Of a stretch of DNA of 64,000 nt, positions 10,736-23,462 are shown in pieces. The notes beneath the pieces are model-generated. The model was not told the DNA's origin. It saw only the letters and a list, made by a program, of their open reading frames with translations, and ran no database searches. The position numbers and the translations under genes were made by a program. The stretch's first letter is position 1, and each line of letters starts with the position of its first letter. Source of the DNA: Apis mellifera (Eukaryota; Arthropoda; Insecta; Hymenoptera; Apidae); the NCBI RefSeq assembly GCF_003254395.2, contig NC_037643.1, positions 13,782,963 to 13,846,962 of the forward strand. Reading direction: 5' to 3'.

Positions 10736-12760
10736 AACATGTGTCCCTTTATTCTAATAGATTTGGCGAAAATATCGTGAATATTGTAAAATATTTTCGT
10801 TACAATTCGATGTGACATTTAAAGGATTATTATATTTTAGGTTTTTGTGGAAACGATCTGATCAAAGGTAACAGAAAAGGAAATAGGAATGAATTATGTC
10901 TCATTATTCTGAACTCAGTTTTCAATTATTTCTTATAACAATTATATATTAAAATTTTAAATCCTTTTAAATTAGATTAGTTTATATTAGATTAAACAAA
11001 ATAGAATGTATCAGTCATGTTTCAAATTAATATTAAAAATAATTATATATAATAATAATAAATACGTGTCCCCCTCTTCTAATAGATTTAGTAAAAATAT
11101 TGTAAATATTGTGAATATTGTAAAATATTTTCGTTACAATTCGATGTGACATTTGAAGGATTACTATATTTTAGGTTTTTGTGGAAAACGATCTGATCAA
11201 AGGTAACAGAAAAGGAAATAGGAATGAATTATGTCTCATTATTCTGAGTTTTCAATTATTTCTTATAACAATTATATATTAAAATTTTAAATCCTTTTAA
11301 ATTAGATTAGTTTATATTAGATTAAATAAAATAGAATGTATCAGTTACGTTTTATATATAATTATTTTTAATTAATATTAAAAATAATTATATATAATAA
11401 TAATAAACACTTGTCCCCCTCTTCTAATAGATTTAGTAAAAATATCGTGAATATTGTAAAATATTTTCGTTACAATTCGATGTGATATTTGAAGGATTAC
11501 TCGAATATTTCTATTTTAGGTTTTTGTGGAAAATTTGATCTGATCAAAGGTAACAGAATATATTTACGTATAACTATATTAACTATATATTAAAATTTTT
11601 AATCCTCTTTTATATTAGATTAAACAAAATAGAACTGTCCTTCTCTTCTAATAGATTCAGTAAAAATACTTTGAATATTGTAAAATATATGTATTTTCGT
11701 TACATTTCAATATGACATTTGAAGGATTACTCCTAATAATCCTAATATTTCTATATTTTAGATTTTTGTGGAAAATCTGATCTGATCAAAGGTAACAGAA
11801 TATATTTTACAGAAAAGGAAATTAGAATGAAGTCTCATTATTCTGAGGTTTTCAATGTTTTCAACTACATATTAAAATTTTAAATTCTTTTAAACATTTA
11901 TATTAGATTAAACAAAATAAAACTGTATCAGTCACGTTTCAAATTAATATTGAGAATAATTATATATAATAGTAATAAACACGTGTCCCCCTCTTCTAAT
12001 AGATTCATTTTATATATAAAAATGCTGTGAATATTGTAAAATATTTTCAATTGTTACAATTCGATGTGACATTTGAAGGATTACTCGAATATTTCTATAC
12101 TTTAGATTTTTGTGAAAAATCTGATCTGATCAAAGGTAACATAATATATTTTACAGAAGAAATAGGAATGAATTGTCTCATTATTCTGAGCTCAGTTTTC
12201 AATTATTTCAACTTATAACAATTATATATTAAAATTTTAAATCCTTTTAAACGTTTATATTAGATTAAACAAAATGGAACTGTCACTTTTCAATAAATAT
12301 TGAGAAATATTCTGTAAATTTATTAAAAAGTATTTAAATTTCATATCACGAAATATTTATTTTAATTTAAATCGTTATAAATTTCTTAATTCGAAATTCG
12401 AATTTTATTTCGCATTATTATTTATATATTATTTATATTTCTATATTTTAGGTTTTGTTAGGTGGAAAATTATTATTCTGAGCTCAGTTTTCAATTGTTT
12501 CATTGTATAATTATATTAACTATATATTAAAATTTTAAATCCTTTTAAACGTTTATATTATTAGATTAAACAAAATAAAACTGTATCAGTTACGTTTCAA
12601 ATAAATATTGAGAATAATTATATATAATTATAATATATAAAATATATTCAAATAAATATTGAGAAATATTCTGTAAATTTATTAAAAAGTATTTAAACTT
12701 CATATCGTGAAATATTTATTTTAACTTTAAATATTATAAATTTCTTTGGTCGAATTTTAT
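10736..12760. repeat. Tandem array, unit about 225-350 bp, 5-6 copies, each with a TCF-type word
   Basis: The anchor TGTCC..., usually followed by CTTCTAATAGATT, starts at about 10741, 11066, 11411, 11635 and 11983. Each unit continues with GTGAATATTGTAAAATATTT, TTCGTTACAATTCGATGTGA, a GGATTA segment, TTTTTGTGGAAAA, CTGATCAAAGGTAACA, ATTATTCTGAG, and an AT-rich tail with ATATTAAAATTTTAAATCCT. CTGATCAAAGG is exact at 10858-10868, 11193-11203, 11540-11550, 11782-11792 and 12126-12136. Partial, more diverged copies run on to about 12760. Confidence 0.9.
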
Positions 12761-15700
12761 TATATCGAATTTTAACAAACTGTATAACCTACAATTAATT
12801 AAAGAATTAATGAAAGATTATCGATTGATTTTCGAATATTAGAAAACTTGGATCGAACATATGAAACGAAAGCAACGAACAAACAGAGAGATCCAAGAGA
12901 ATTCGAAGGTTTGCATCTCGAAAACTCGTTACCTTCTAAATTAATTTCCACAAGAAAAATTAAATTTCCTGCCCTACTTAAACCTTGTCTCGAGGATTAA
13001 TTTTCTTATATTCTATCTATAAACTATTTCTTTTATATATTTGCGAAAAAAGTTAGTTTAGTCTTAAGAAATGATCAGTATATTAAATACAGTTTATATT
13101 TCCAAATGTTAAAAAGATATGTTGTTGCTATTTTAAGGAATTTTGATTCATTGTCGTAATTGGAAAAATCCTGGATAAAGGAAGAAAAATTAATAAGATA
13201 GAAAAGAGACATCAGGATGGGAAACTATTTTTTTTATTAAAGACAAATAGTAAATTTTTTACACGCAAAATAAAAAATTTAATCAATTTAAAATTTCCCT
13301 CGAGATATAGCAATTGAAAATTACCTAGATTCGTTTCGTTTGGAAATTGCGCGAAGAATGACGGAAGGGATGATGAAATTCCGGATATTAGTCAGAGGGG
13401 AGGGGAGTGTATCCGATCGAAAAGGTTCCGAGTCACGATCCGCTACAGTTGCACGTTTTACCAGGAAAGGGTAAGTCCCGTGTCAGGCGGCCATCAAACG
13501 GCTTTTGTTCGAGTGCTACTTGCTCAAATTGAACCGCGAACGATTGACAATTACCTTAATGAAACGCGCGAAACGGAGAAGAAAATTCTCTTTCCCACCT
13601 TTCCTTTATTTCGTAATATTCGATAAAATTAATTAATAATTAATAAACTCGAAAAAAAAAAAGAACCTTCTTTTCATCCCTTTGTTCCTAACCCACGTTA
13701 AAACAATGTCATCGTCGAAACGAAAAATTTACTCGTTCGAAGAAGGTAGATAGGGAAAAGTGTGTCGCGTGCAATGGCAGCGTATCGACGCCCGCGCCAT
13801 TAAGCTTAATTCTGGTCGGTCGGCGCAAAGGTGTGGCCGCAGGGATGAAAAGTGTACGGGCTGGGATCGCCGAGACAATGGCGATCGATCACCCCCGGGG
13901 ACGGGCGACTCAATCGGAAATTGCCGATGAATAGGGACGATAGATGAAAAACCCGCTCTATTAAAATGTCCAGTCATTTTTTTTTTTCCCTCTCCTTGCC
14001 GCGGGCGACCTTCCTCCCTCCATATTCCTTCGTATGAACCACTGTTCGTATCGTCATCGAGGCGGCCAAACAGCGAGAGAAAAGTTTGCCTCGCTTGTCG
14101 TCGGTGAAAAATTCGAGGGAATTATTGGAAAATTTTTTCTCCTTACTTAAACGAACTTGCTTCGAGAATTAATGGTAAATTAATTCAAATCGTTCGATAG
14201 GTTAGGTAGATAAATTTTTGGTATAAAATTAATATCCGATTTTATTGGTCGTGATTCGATGTTATAATTTTTTTCTATTTCATAATTTGTGATAATATAC
14301 CATAAATTTAGCGATTAAATTTCTTATATTTAAAATTATACGATTAAAATATTGTGTGTATAGAAAGTGTGATAGAACTTATTATAGAAAATAAAAGCTA
14401 TACCTTTCTTTACGGGTTAGATTAATTTCTTTAAATAAGAAATAATAATTTAGAGGTTAGAATACTCGTAGCAGATATGAGGGAATACTCAATATTATAC
14501 TTGTCCAGGGAGAGTTTTTTTCGCCACGAGGAAACGCTAATTGTTGTAGGTGATCGCGTTAGAGAGAGGGAGGAGGGGGAAAAAAAAAATCAGCTCGGCC
14601 GAGGTGGATGCACTAAGTCCCTCGGATTAAGTTCTCCAGGCCGTCGTGAGCTCCGCTTATTTTTCGCACAGCTGTAATAATGAGATTTTAAAAAGCACCC
14701 TTCCGCCTCTACCTGTCTGAAATAAAGAGAAAAAGCAGCAGGGATCCGGCAATTTTCTCTTTACTTTCGATGAAGAAATTTGTCCCTTTTTTTTTTGAAA
14801 ATTATATTAATTGTTTTCTTCGATATTTTTTAATTATGAAAGAGATTTTTACTTTTATATCGTATTCATTTTTGAAAAATTCTATTTTTCATTTTGAACT
14901 TTATGTATTCTCATTTTTCTTCATTTTTCTCGATTATAGTTCAATAAAGGCTATTGCAGACCATTTTGAATATCTTTATTACAAAAATAAAATTTAAAAA
15001 TATTATTATACATACATATATCATAATATAAGATAATTTAAAATTAATCCATAAATATCAGTGTTTGATATATATATCATATCAGCTGTAAATGTTAAAA
15101 TTAATTTTAATATAGTTTTCCAAATCAAATATGGCTAAAAAGAAAGTAGAAAGTTTTTAGATAGATAATAAAAACATATAAAAAATCGTCGATTAATCGT
15201 TATGAAGTTTTAACAAATACGATTCAAATTAAAACAGATCCTTTGAGATGTTATAAAATTGAAGTTTAAATAAATTCTCAATAAATTCACAGAATATTTC
15301 TCAACCGATTAATTATAATTGCTTAATAAAAATGATAAACGACTTAAAATTTCAATATATAATTATTGCACAATTATTTTTCATATATTTGAAAATTAAT
15401 TTTCAACTAATATAATTATTATTCATGTGGCGTCGATTCAAAAAAATTCCGTACATAAAACGATTAATTATCTTGATCCCTCAAAATTCGATCAACTTGG
15501 AAAGATCCCAGCTACGTAAAATTTGATCGCGCGCACTCGAAACGATCCCAATAATTTCCATTTTCCACCCCTCGAAACGAGGGTGGGAATAATCGCTTCG
15601 ACGAGAAACCACGTGTCCTCAAAGGAAACAGGATTCAACAATAACAACAACAACGACGACGACGACAAGAATTGTACACAAACACACATACATACACGCA

Positions 15701-16189
15701 CACACGTGGATCCCTCTCCTCGTGCCTCGATTATCGCGGCTCACTTGCTCACCCCTGAATACGGGTGTTGCGGACGTTTCACGGTACATGGATTCGAGGT
15801 TGGCAATCGGGGCCGATATTATTTCATCGGTCGGAAATAGAGGGAGGGGGGAGGGCAGGGAAAGTTAGCATAGCACTGTGATGTGACTTAGTGCTCCTTG
15901 GGGTGCCGTGTGTCAACCTCTCTCAGAGAGCCTTTCTTATTTCGCGATATTTTGTCGCCCGCGATATTTATCGTCCACGCAGGACCCTTGCCATCACCCT
16001 TCCATCCCCTTGCCCCTCCGCAGCAACGAGATAATCTTTGCCAACCCCCGATCCCTTTAATCTCCTCGCCGAAATTCTTCTTTTTCTTCTTTTTAATCAA
16101 TTCTTGGGTAAAAAAAGAGTATTTTGTGCGACATGGAAAAGCGAATTTTTTTATATTTATAGAAAAAAGTGAGTTAATCGTCCCTCGAG
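12761..16189. other. Unique non-coding stretch with two GC-richer islands
   Basis: AT-rich from 12761 to 13320 and 14160 to 15480, GC-richer at 13360-14110 and 15500-16080. The second island holds simple repeats: CAACAA/ACGACG at 15638-15668 and CA-rich at 15675-15706. A small open frame ending at a GGTAAGT donor (13358-13470) is listed separately. No RNA gene was recognised. The remaining frames overlap on both strands and are not supported. Confidence 0.4.
13358..13470 (+). CDS. Weak candidate coding exon ending at a splice donor
   Basis: An ATG at 13358 (A at position -3) opens a frame that stays open for 38 codons to a good donor match, AAAGG|GTAAGT, with GT at 13471-13472. The frame meets TAA inside the donor, as expected if splicing is needed to continue. 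The product is short and basic and matches no family known to me. The phase (2 bases left over) does not join in frame to the basonuclin-type exon at 24906, so the two would need an exon in between. It could equally be a chance frame. Confidence 0.2.
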
Positions 16190-17170
16190 AAGTACGATTT
16201 CATTTTGAATTTCGCGCCTCGAATTCGAAATAAAATTAATTCTGCATTTTCTTATTTTCTCGTTTGTGATAATTTATAAAAAGCATTTTATACAACAAGT
16301 GCATGCACGATGGAAAAATAAATTTCTTGATATTTATAAAAGAATATAATATATATAAGATATTTCAATTTGAATTTCGCGCCTCGAATTCAAAAAGGAA
16401 TTAATTTTGCATTTTCTTATTATCTCGTTTGTGATTGGACAAAGTATTTTATATAACGAGTGCATGCACGATGAAAAAATAAATTTCTTGATATTTATAA
16501 CAATATATAAATATAATATATTTATATATAAGATATTTCAATTTGAATTTCGCGCCTCGAATTCGAAAAAGAATTAATTCTGCAGTTTTTTATATTTTTC
16601 CGGGTACATGCACAATGGAAAAATAAATTTCTTGATATTTATAAAAGAATATAATATATATAAGATATTTCAATTTGAATTTCGCGCCTCGAATTCAAAA
16701 AGGAATTAATTTTGTATTTTCTTATTATCTCGTTTGTGATTGGACAAAGTATTTTGTATAACGAATGCATGCACGATGGAAAAATAAATTTCTTGATATT
16801 TATAAAAAAATATAATATATATAAGATATTTCAATTTGAATTTCGCGCCTCGAATTCGAAAAGGAATTAATTTTGCATTTTCTTATTTTCTTATTTGTGT
16901 TCATTTGTAAAATGTATTTTATACAACAAGTGCGTGCACGATGGAAAAATAAATTTCTTGATATTTATAATAAAAAAATATAATATATATAAAATATTTC
17001 AATTTGAACTTCGCGCCTCGAATTCGAAAAGGAATTAATTCTGCACTTTCTTATTATCTCGTTTGTGATTGGACAAAATATTTTGTATAACAAGTGCATG
17101 CAGGATGGAAAGATAAATTTCTCGATATTTATAAAAAAAAAGTATAATATATATATATATGTGTACAGGA
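16190..17170. repeat. Tandem array, unit about 130-172 bp, 6 copies, each with TTCGCGCC
   Basis: The anchor CGCGCCTCGAATTC starts at 16213, 16379, 16551, 16683, 16843 and 17012 (spacings 166, 172, 132, 160, 169). Units also share TAAATTTCTTGATATTTATA, an ATATAATATATATAAGATAT segment, GGAATTAATTTTGCA, TCTCGTTTGTGATTGGACAA and the near-palindrome GTGCATGCAC. The preceding bases give TTTCGCGCC in five units and CTTCGCGCC in the last. The array ends where GGATATTTCAAGTTGAATTTT runs into unique sequence at about 17170. Confidence 0.92.
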
Positions 17171-18404
17171 TATTTCAAGTTGAATTTTGGCAAATGGCAG
17201 ACGAAATATACGCCGTGTCTTCCGGCGCACGGAGGGCCAGTTAATTCCGGTACATTTGAACGCGTCCCGAGGAAACGGGCAGATATATCATCGCAAATTG
17301 CCATTGTGGCCGCGACAATATGCTAAACGCAGCCCGGGCTGTTAGCATTTCATTATTCCGTCACACGCGTGAAGTATGGCCGCTTGGAAACGTTGCGCTC
17401 TCCTCTCTTTTCTATTCCGCCGGCGTATCGTTCGTCCCAACGGCGGAATCGACCACACGTGCCGCATTCCTGATTCTTGGGGGGAGGGGCGGAGTAGTGC
17501 CAATTTCGATTATCTTTAAAAAGAAAAAAAGATGGGAAGAGTAATAAAATATTCATTTTATTTAAACTATCTTTAATTACTTTTCGTAACGTCTTTTTCC
17601 ACGATGATTAGAAAGAAATTTTTCACTTTTTTCTTAAATTAGAAAGATCCAATACTCAATAATTAAATACTAAACAACTTTAAGCGAGATAAAACAGATA
17701 AAAAGCGAAAATAATTACACTTACAATGATATTCTTTTCTAACTTTCTAACAAAGAAATAAAATAAACGATTCAAACACCAAAAAAAAAGAAAAAAAAAA
17801 CATAACCTAATTCAATATAACAATTAAATACCAAATTTAACTTTAAGCAAGAAACCTAATTTAAATTCACTTGAATTCCGAAACGCAACAAGATTCGTAA
17901 TCTAATCTGAATCGTTGAAAAAAGCGGGAAGATAAACTCGCTCGATAAAACAGCGCAACGAGCACATTTATACGACATGGACAACGCAACGCAACGCGCG
18001 AGGATTGGATAAAGTTTGGACACCGAGGGGGGGATGGTGGATCGGATCAGCGGAACGCACGATGCCGAGCTTAAATCCTCCAACTCATTAACGGGGGAGG
18101 GAAAGGGGAGAGGGGGCTGCATCGTCGACGCCCTCGCCAAGCTTTATACTTGAGGTTTAATTCGCGCTCTGGTCAAATTAATTTGCAACGATGAACGAGT
18201 CGGTTGCCGGCGTTCATCGGGCGGCCGTTAACGTTGCATTTCGAGCGTTTCGGGCACGAGGGTTTTGGAGATTAGCCCCGTTCATTAAACACGAGCCCAC
18301 CGAGAGATTTGGCCGCGTTGCGCCGGCCATATCGCGTCATCGTCCTCGAGTGCCGTCCGAGCTTTCGTACTTTTCATCCCCCTCCCTCTCTCTCTTCCCT
18401 TGGT
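17171..18404. other. Unique islands flanking an AT-rich spacer
   Basis: GC-richer segments at 17171-17500 and 17930-18380 flank AT-rich sequence. The first abuts the end of the tandem array directly. Words such as ATTGCCATTGTGGCC and AATATGCTAAAC give it the look of conserved non-coding DNA, which only cross-species alignment can test. Overlapping frames on both strands (for example 17320-17544 and 17353-17556) are not supported. Confidence 0.35.
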
Positions 18405-20440
18405 TCTCCTGTTTTTTAAAATCGATAAATTTTGTTACTAAACCAAGGAAAAGAAAAGTTAAAATTTATCGACCGAGTTCGATGATGGATAAATTTATAA
18501 GCGTATTAATTATTTTAAAAATCACCGAATCGAATTTGACGAATCTTTCCTTCTCTTTCGCATAAACCTTTTCGGTTGAAAATCGAAAAATCGTAAGTGA
18601 AATTTTCGAAACGAAATATTGCGAAAGAAAGGAACTCGAGGAAATCGAATTAACTTGGATGTGTTTTTTCCTGTTTTTTTTTAAATCGAGGGGATAAATT
18701 TTGTTAATAAAGAAAAAGAAAGTAAGATTTATCGACCGAGTTCGATAATGAAACATAAATTTATAAGCATATATACGAAAGATACGATAAATATTAGATA
18801 GATATTAAGGAAGAAGAAACTTTTCTCGATTTTTCTCCTTTCCTCTTTCAATTTCAATCGTTAATTATTTTAAAAATCATCATCGAATCGAATTTGACGT
18901 CTTCCCTTCCCTTTCGGATAAACTTTTTCGGTTGAAAATAGATCAAAATTTTCGAAACGAAATATTGCAAAAGAAAGGAACTCGAGGAAATCGAATTAAC
19001 TTGGATGTGTTTTTTCCTGTTTTTTTTTAAAATAGAGGGGATAAATTTTGTTACTAAACCAAGGAAAAGAAAAGTTAAAATTTATCGACCGAGTTCGATG
19101 ATGGATAAATTTATAAGCGTATTAATTATTTTAAAAATCACCGAATCGAATTTGACGTCTTCCCTTCCCTTTTCGAATAAACCTTTTCGAAAATAGATCG
19201 AAAAATCGTAAGTGAAATTTTCGAAACAAAATATTGCAAAAGAAAGGAACTCGAGGAAATCGAATTAACTTGGATGTGTTTTTTCCTGTTTTTTTTTAAA
19301 ATCGAGGGGATAAATTTTGTTAACAAACCAAGGAAAAGAAAAGTTAAAATTTATCGACCGAGTTCGATGATGAATAAATTTATAAGCATATTAATTATTT
19401 TAAAAATCACCGAATCGAATTTGACGAATCTTTCCTTCGCTTTCGGATAAACTTTTTCGGTTGAAAATAGATCGAAATTTTCGAAACGAAATATTGCAAA
19501 AGAAAGGAACTCGAGGAAATCGAATTAACTTCGATGTGTTTTTTTTTAAATCGAAGGAATAAATTTTGTTAATAAACCAAGGAAAAGAAAGTTAAAATTT
19601 ATCGACCGAGTTCGATAATGAATAAATTTATAAGCATATATACGAAAGATACGATAAATATTAAATATTAAGGAAAAAGAAACTTTTCTCGATTTTCTTC
19701 CTTTCCTCCTTCAATTACAATCATTAATTTTAAAAATCATGGAATCGAATTTGATATCTTCCCTTCTCTTTCGGATAAACCTTTTCGGTTAAAAATAGAT
19801 AAAAATTTTTGAAACGAAATATTGCAAAAGAAAGGAACTCGAGGAAATCGAATTAACTTGGATGTGTTTTTTCTGTTTTTTTTTTTTAAAATCGAAGGGA
19901 TAAATTTTGTTAATAAACCAAGAGTTCGATAATGAAACATAAATTTATGAGCATATATACGAAAGATACGATAAATATTAGATAGATATTAAGGAAGAAG
20001 GAACTTTTCTCGATTTTCCTTCTTTTCTCCTTCAATTTCAATTAATTTTAAAAATCATCACCGAATCGAATTTGACGTCTTTCCTTCTCTTTCGGATAAA
20101 TCTTTTCGGTTGAAAATAGATCGAAATTTTCGAAACGAAATATTGCAAAAAAGAAAAGGAACTCGAGGAAACTTGGATGTGTTTTTTTTTTAAAATCGAA
20201 AGGATAAATTTTGTTAATAAACCAAGAGTTCGATATATGAAACATAAATTTATAAGCATATATACGAAAGATAAATATTATTTAATTTTAAAAATCACCG
20301 AATATATTCGCGAGGAAGACGCACCAGATCGAATTTGCCGTCTTCCCTTCCCTTTTCGGTTGAAAATAGATCGAAATTTTCGAAACGAAATATCGCAAAA
20401 AAGAAAAGGAACTCGAGGAAATCGAATTAACTTCGAATCT
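18405..20440. repeat. Tandem array, unit about 260-345 bp, about 7 copies
   Basis: The anchor GGATGTGTTTTTT begins near 18656, 19002, 19271, 19530 (GATGTGTTTT variant), 19859 and 20174. An initial copy lacking it begins at about 18405. Shared segments in order are a T run, GATAAATTTTGTTA, AACCAAGGAAAAGAAAAGTT, AAATTTATCGACCGAGTTCG, AATTTATAAGC, AAAAATCACCGAATCGAATT, CTTTCGGATAAAC, TTTTCGGTTGAAAATAGAT, TTTTCGAAACGAAATATTGC and GGAACTCGAGGAAATCGAAT. Longer units contain an extra ATATACGAAAGATACGATAA block. All frames of 60-124 residues here repeat the same peptide words and are artefacts of the array. Confidence 0.92.
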
Positions 20441-22699
20441 TCGTGGATAAAGTCGAAGGTGGTTTTTCGATGGAGAGAAATAAACCGTGTCGAGGGAGAG
20501 GAGGGGTTGTTGTTTCGGAACGGCGAAAGGAGGAGGGGATCGTGTGGCCATCGAGTCGATTTCGAGTTAGCTGGCCGCGGCGAGTGTTTGCCGGCCCGTT
20601 TCGAGTGTGAAACGCCGATAGTAGCTCTTTTTAACCGGCAACCCTTTGAGACAGAAACACCCTCGAACCCTGAAAATTGCCTTCCATGCACACTGCTCTA
20701 AAAAATTTTATTACTTTTTACTTTCGTTAAACAGTCTTCGTTTTAAATAATAGGAAATTATTCCATATATAATATTCTTCTCGATTATATATATATATAT
20801 ATAAAAAAGTTAAGAAACATGAATGTAAATGAATTCTCTCTCTCTTTATCGCAAAGAAGACAAACAATTGGTGAATTGAATGGTTTGACACAAACGTTAT
20901 TCGTAATTCCAGCATCGAAGCTCATTAACGAATTCCTCGAAACGTTTCCTATCCCTCCCCTCGGCGTTGATTATATTTAACAATGCGCCACGCTCGTTGC
21001 GCGCAACTCCCCCCGATTATAATGATAATCATCGACGTCGCCCCTATCGATCGGAAATATACGCGTTCCCGATAATTCGCGTAATCCATATCCGCGCAAT
21101 TAATTATCGTCCGTTGATACGTTGTAACAAGCCATCGTTGCTTGTTCCTCGCTTGGATTACAATTCTGGCCGCGTGTTCGATCATCTCGTTGCACGGAAA
21201 GAGAGAAAGGGAACGCTTCGGGGGTCCCGAAATATCCTGCACCCGTTTTTATCATCTCGCGATGACGTTTCTGAAATGCAAATTTTCTCTGTCAGTTTTT
21301 CTTTCTCTATTTTTTTTGACAATTGAAGAAAGTTTGGAATAATAAAGCTTGTAAAAAAAAAAAATTATAGCTAAAAGATGCTTTGAGCTTCGGTTCTAAC
21401 TCTAACTCTTCTGGATCTGAAATTGCAAAATTTTTTCGATTCGAATCCAATGTGAATAATAAAATTCGAAAATTTCAAAAGATTCATTTGTGGAGGGACA
21501 TCAGTTTTCAGATCCTTTCCGCATATCAGTGAGCAAAATCTTTTTCCGCTATCGTCGCGTAAGGAAGGAAGGCAATAACGTTTTTACGAGCCGCCAAACA
21601 TTTATTGCCAGCTCTCTTTCTCTCTCTCTCGCTCTCTCCGTTCCCCGGTTTATCATCTCGTTCCCTCGTTTAATACTCCCCGCTTAAGCAACAGCTTCTG
21701 TATATATTTTTCGCGGCTGTATATCTTCCGATTAGACGTGTAACGATGCTGCCGACGAGTTCATCAATTTACCTTTTTTTTCTTTCAAAAACCAGGCTGA
21801 TTCGCCTGATTAATCGGTTGAATAGCTGGCTAATGGCTTTGCAACGGTTGTTCGAACGAATAACTTTTCCCATAATTCTCCTTAATATATTATGTACAAA
21901 TCGTTGGTTTAAATTGAAATATCTATTTCAAATATCTATTTTTCCTCGAAATAGTCATCTTTCTTTTCCTCTTCCTCCACTTATCAATTATTAATTTCGA
22001 TGATTAAGAAAAATTAATTCGTATTCCTTTTTCTAAAATAATATTCAATTGGCAGGAATATATCGCTTAATTTTCACGAAACTCCTCTTTTCCCTTCTAA
22101 AATAATATATTAAATCTTCCAAAGACACTAACCTCGCTCTCCGTAATACACAACACAACCGAAACTTACACGTTCCCCACGTTTTCGATCGTCCCGAAGC
22201 GAGTTGGATTAACTCGTGAAAAAGCTAATTCCACCAACGCGAATATATATATATAAAAGGAACGACTTGCAGGGACTTTGTTTCACAACTCCATTACCTC
22301 TGCCCCCTCCCCTTGGCACGACCGCTAATATCGCCGTATAATCTTGTCGCTCCGCTCCGAATAAATAACCCGCGGCGAGCCTAATAAAATTTTAGCCGGC
22401 GGTTAAATTTTCGTCGGCTTTAAATCCCGCAACACGGCTGTTCCGAGGCGACAGAACATTTTCCGCGAGCAGCGCCGCGCCGCGGGGACGGATGCGGCCG
22501 GGATAAAGACACATGGCCGAAGATGGTGGCGCGCTCGTCGCTTCATTTGTCTTTATATTAGCGGCACACGCCGGCGTAACGCCATAACGCTAATATATAT
22601 ATATACATACGTAGGTGCGTGTACAGGACGGGAACGACGTTTTTTCCTCTCCGTTCCTTCTCCAAGGAGAAACGAGCCGTGTGGTTATAGGTAAATGGG
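20441..22699. other. Unique stretch with GC-rich islands and CT microsatellites
   Basis: GC-richer at 20441-20690, 20930-21250 and 22130-22620, AT-rich between. TC-rich tracts lie at 20836-20850 and 21615-21640. At 22513-22587 an ATG opens a 24-codon frame (MAEDGGALVASF...) with a hydrophobic middle, noted as a possible small ORF only. TATATAAAAGG at 22250-22260 is a TATA-like word. The 174-residue frame at 20177-20701 begins inside the tandem array and is not called. Confidence 0.35.
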
Positions 22700-23462
22700 C
22701 TTCCCTTCTTTTCTTCCTTTCTTTTTTTTTTCTTCGTTGGGGAACGATAATTCGGTGAGATTAGTTTCTTTTCTGTTTTTGTTTTAGGTTAGGTTCGGCG
22801 TTCTTTACGTATCGAGCAGTTAGAGATATCTTTTGGTAAATTTATATGCTAAAATTTGGTATTTAAGTCGCGAGTTTCCATCGATTTTTGTGTAAATGAT
22901 TTATTTAGAAAATGTGTGGTGAAGAATGACGAAAGTAGGCAGACGTGATATCAAGATTGGCCCTCTCTTCTTTCCTTCTCTTTTTCTTCGTTGGGGAACG
23001 ATAATTCGGTGGGATTAGTTTCTTTTCTGTTTTTTTTTAGGTTAGGTTCGGCGTTCTTTACGTATCGAGCAGTTAGAGATATCTTTTGGTAAATTTATAA
23101 AGTTTGTATTTAAGTCGCGATTTTCCATCGATTTTTGTGCAAATGACTTATTTAGAAAATGTGTGGTGAAGAATGACGAAAGTAGGCAGACGTGATATCA
23201 AGATTGGGCCTCTCTTCTTTCCTTCTCTTTTTCTTCGTTGGGGAACGATAATTCGGTAGGATTAGTTTCTTTTCTGTTTTTTTTTTAGGTTAGGTATCGG
23301 CGTTCTTTACGCATCGAACAGTTAGAGATATCTTTTGGTAAATTTATATGCTAAAGTTTGGTATTTAAGTCGCGAGTTTCCATCGATTTTTGTGCAAATG
23401 ACTTATTTAGAAAATGTGTGGTGAAGAATGACGAAAGTAGGCAGACGTGATATCAAGATTGG
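22700..23462. repeat. Tandem array, unit about 250 bp, 3 similar copies, with TTAGG dimers
   Basis: CTTCGTTGGGGAACGATAAT starts at 22732, 22986 and 23233 (spacings 254 and 247). Copies share GATTAGTTTCTTTTCTG, TTTTAGGTTAGG, GCGTTCTTTACG, CAGTTAGAGATATCTTTTGG, TTTCCATCGATTTTTGTG and GAATGACGAAAGTAGGCAGA. They differ at few positions, mainly T-run lengths and one short deletion, so the expansion looks younger than most others in the window. Each unit has the dimer TTAGGTTAGG at 22784-22793, 23037-23046 or 23285-23294. Confidence 0.95.

Noticed and set aside
15638..15706. CAA/ACG/CA repeats as part of a coding Gln/Asn tract
   Set aside because: It sits in a frame that is open on both strands with no splice signals, and the run grades into a dinucleotide CA repeat.
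20177..20701. Longest open frame in the window (174 residues, plus strand)
   Set aside because: It starts inside the 18405-20440 tandem array, runs into a GC-rich island, is overlapped by minus-strand frames, and has no domain or splice context.
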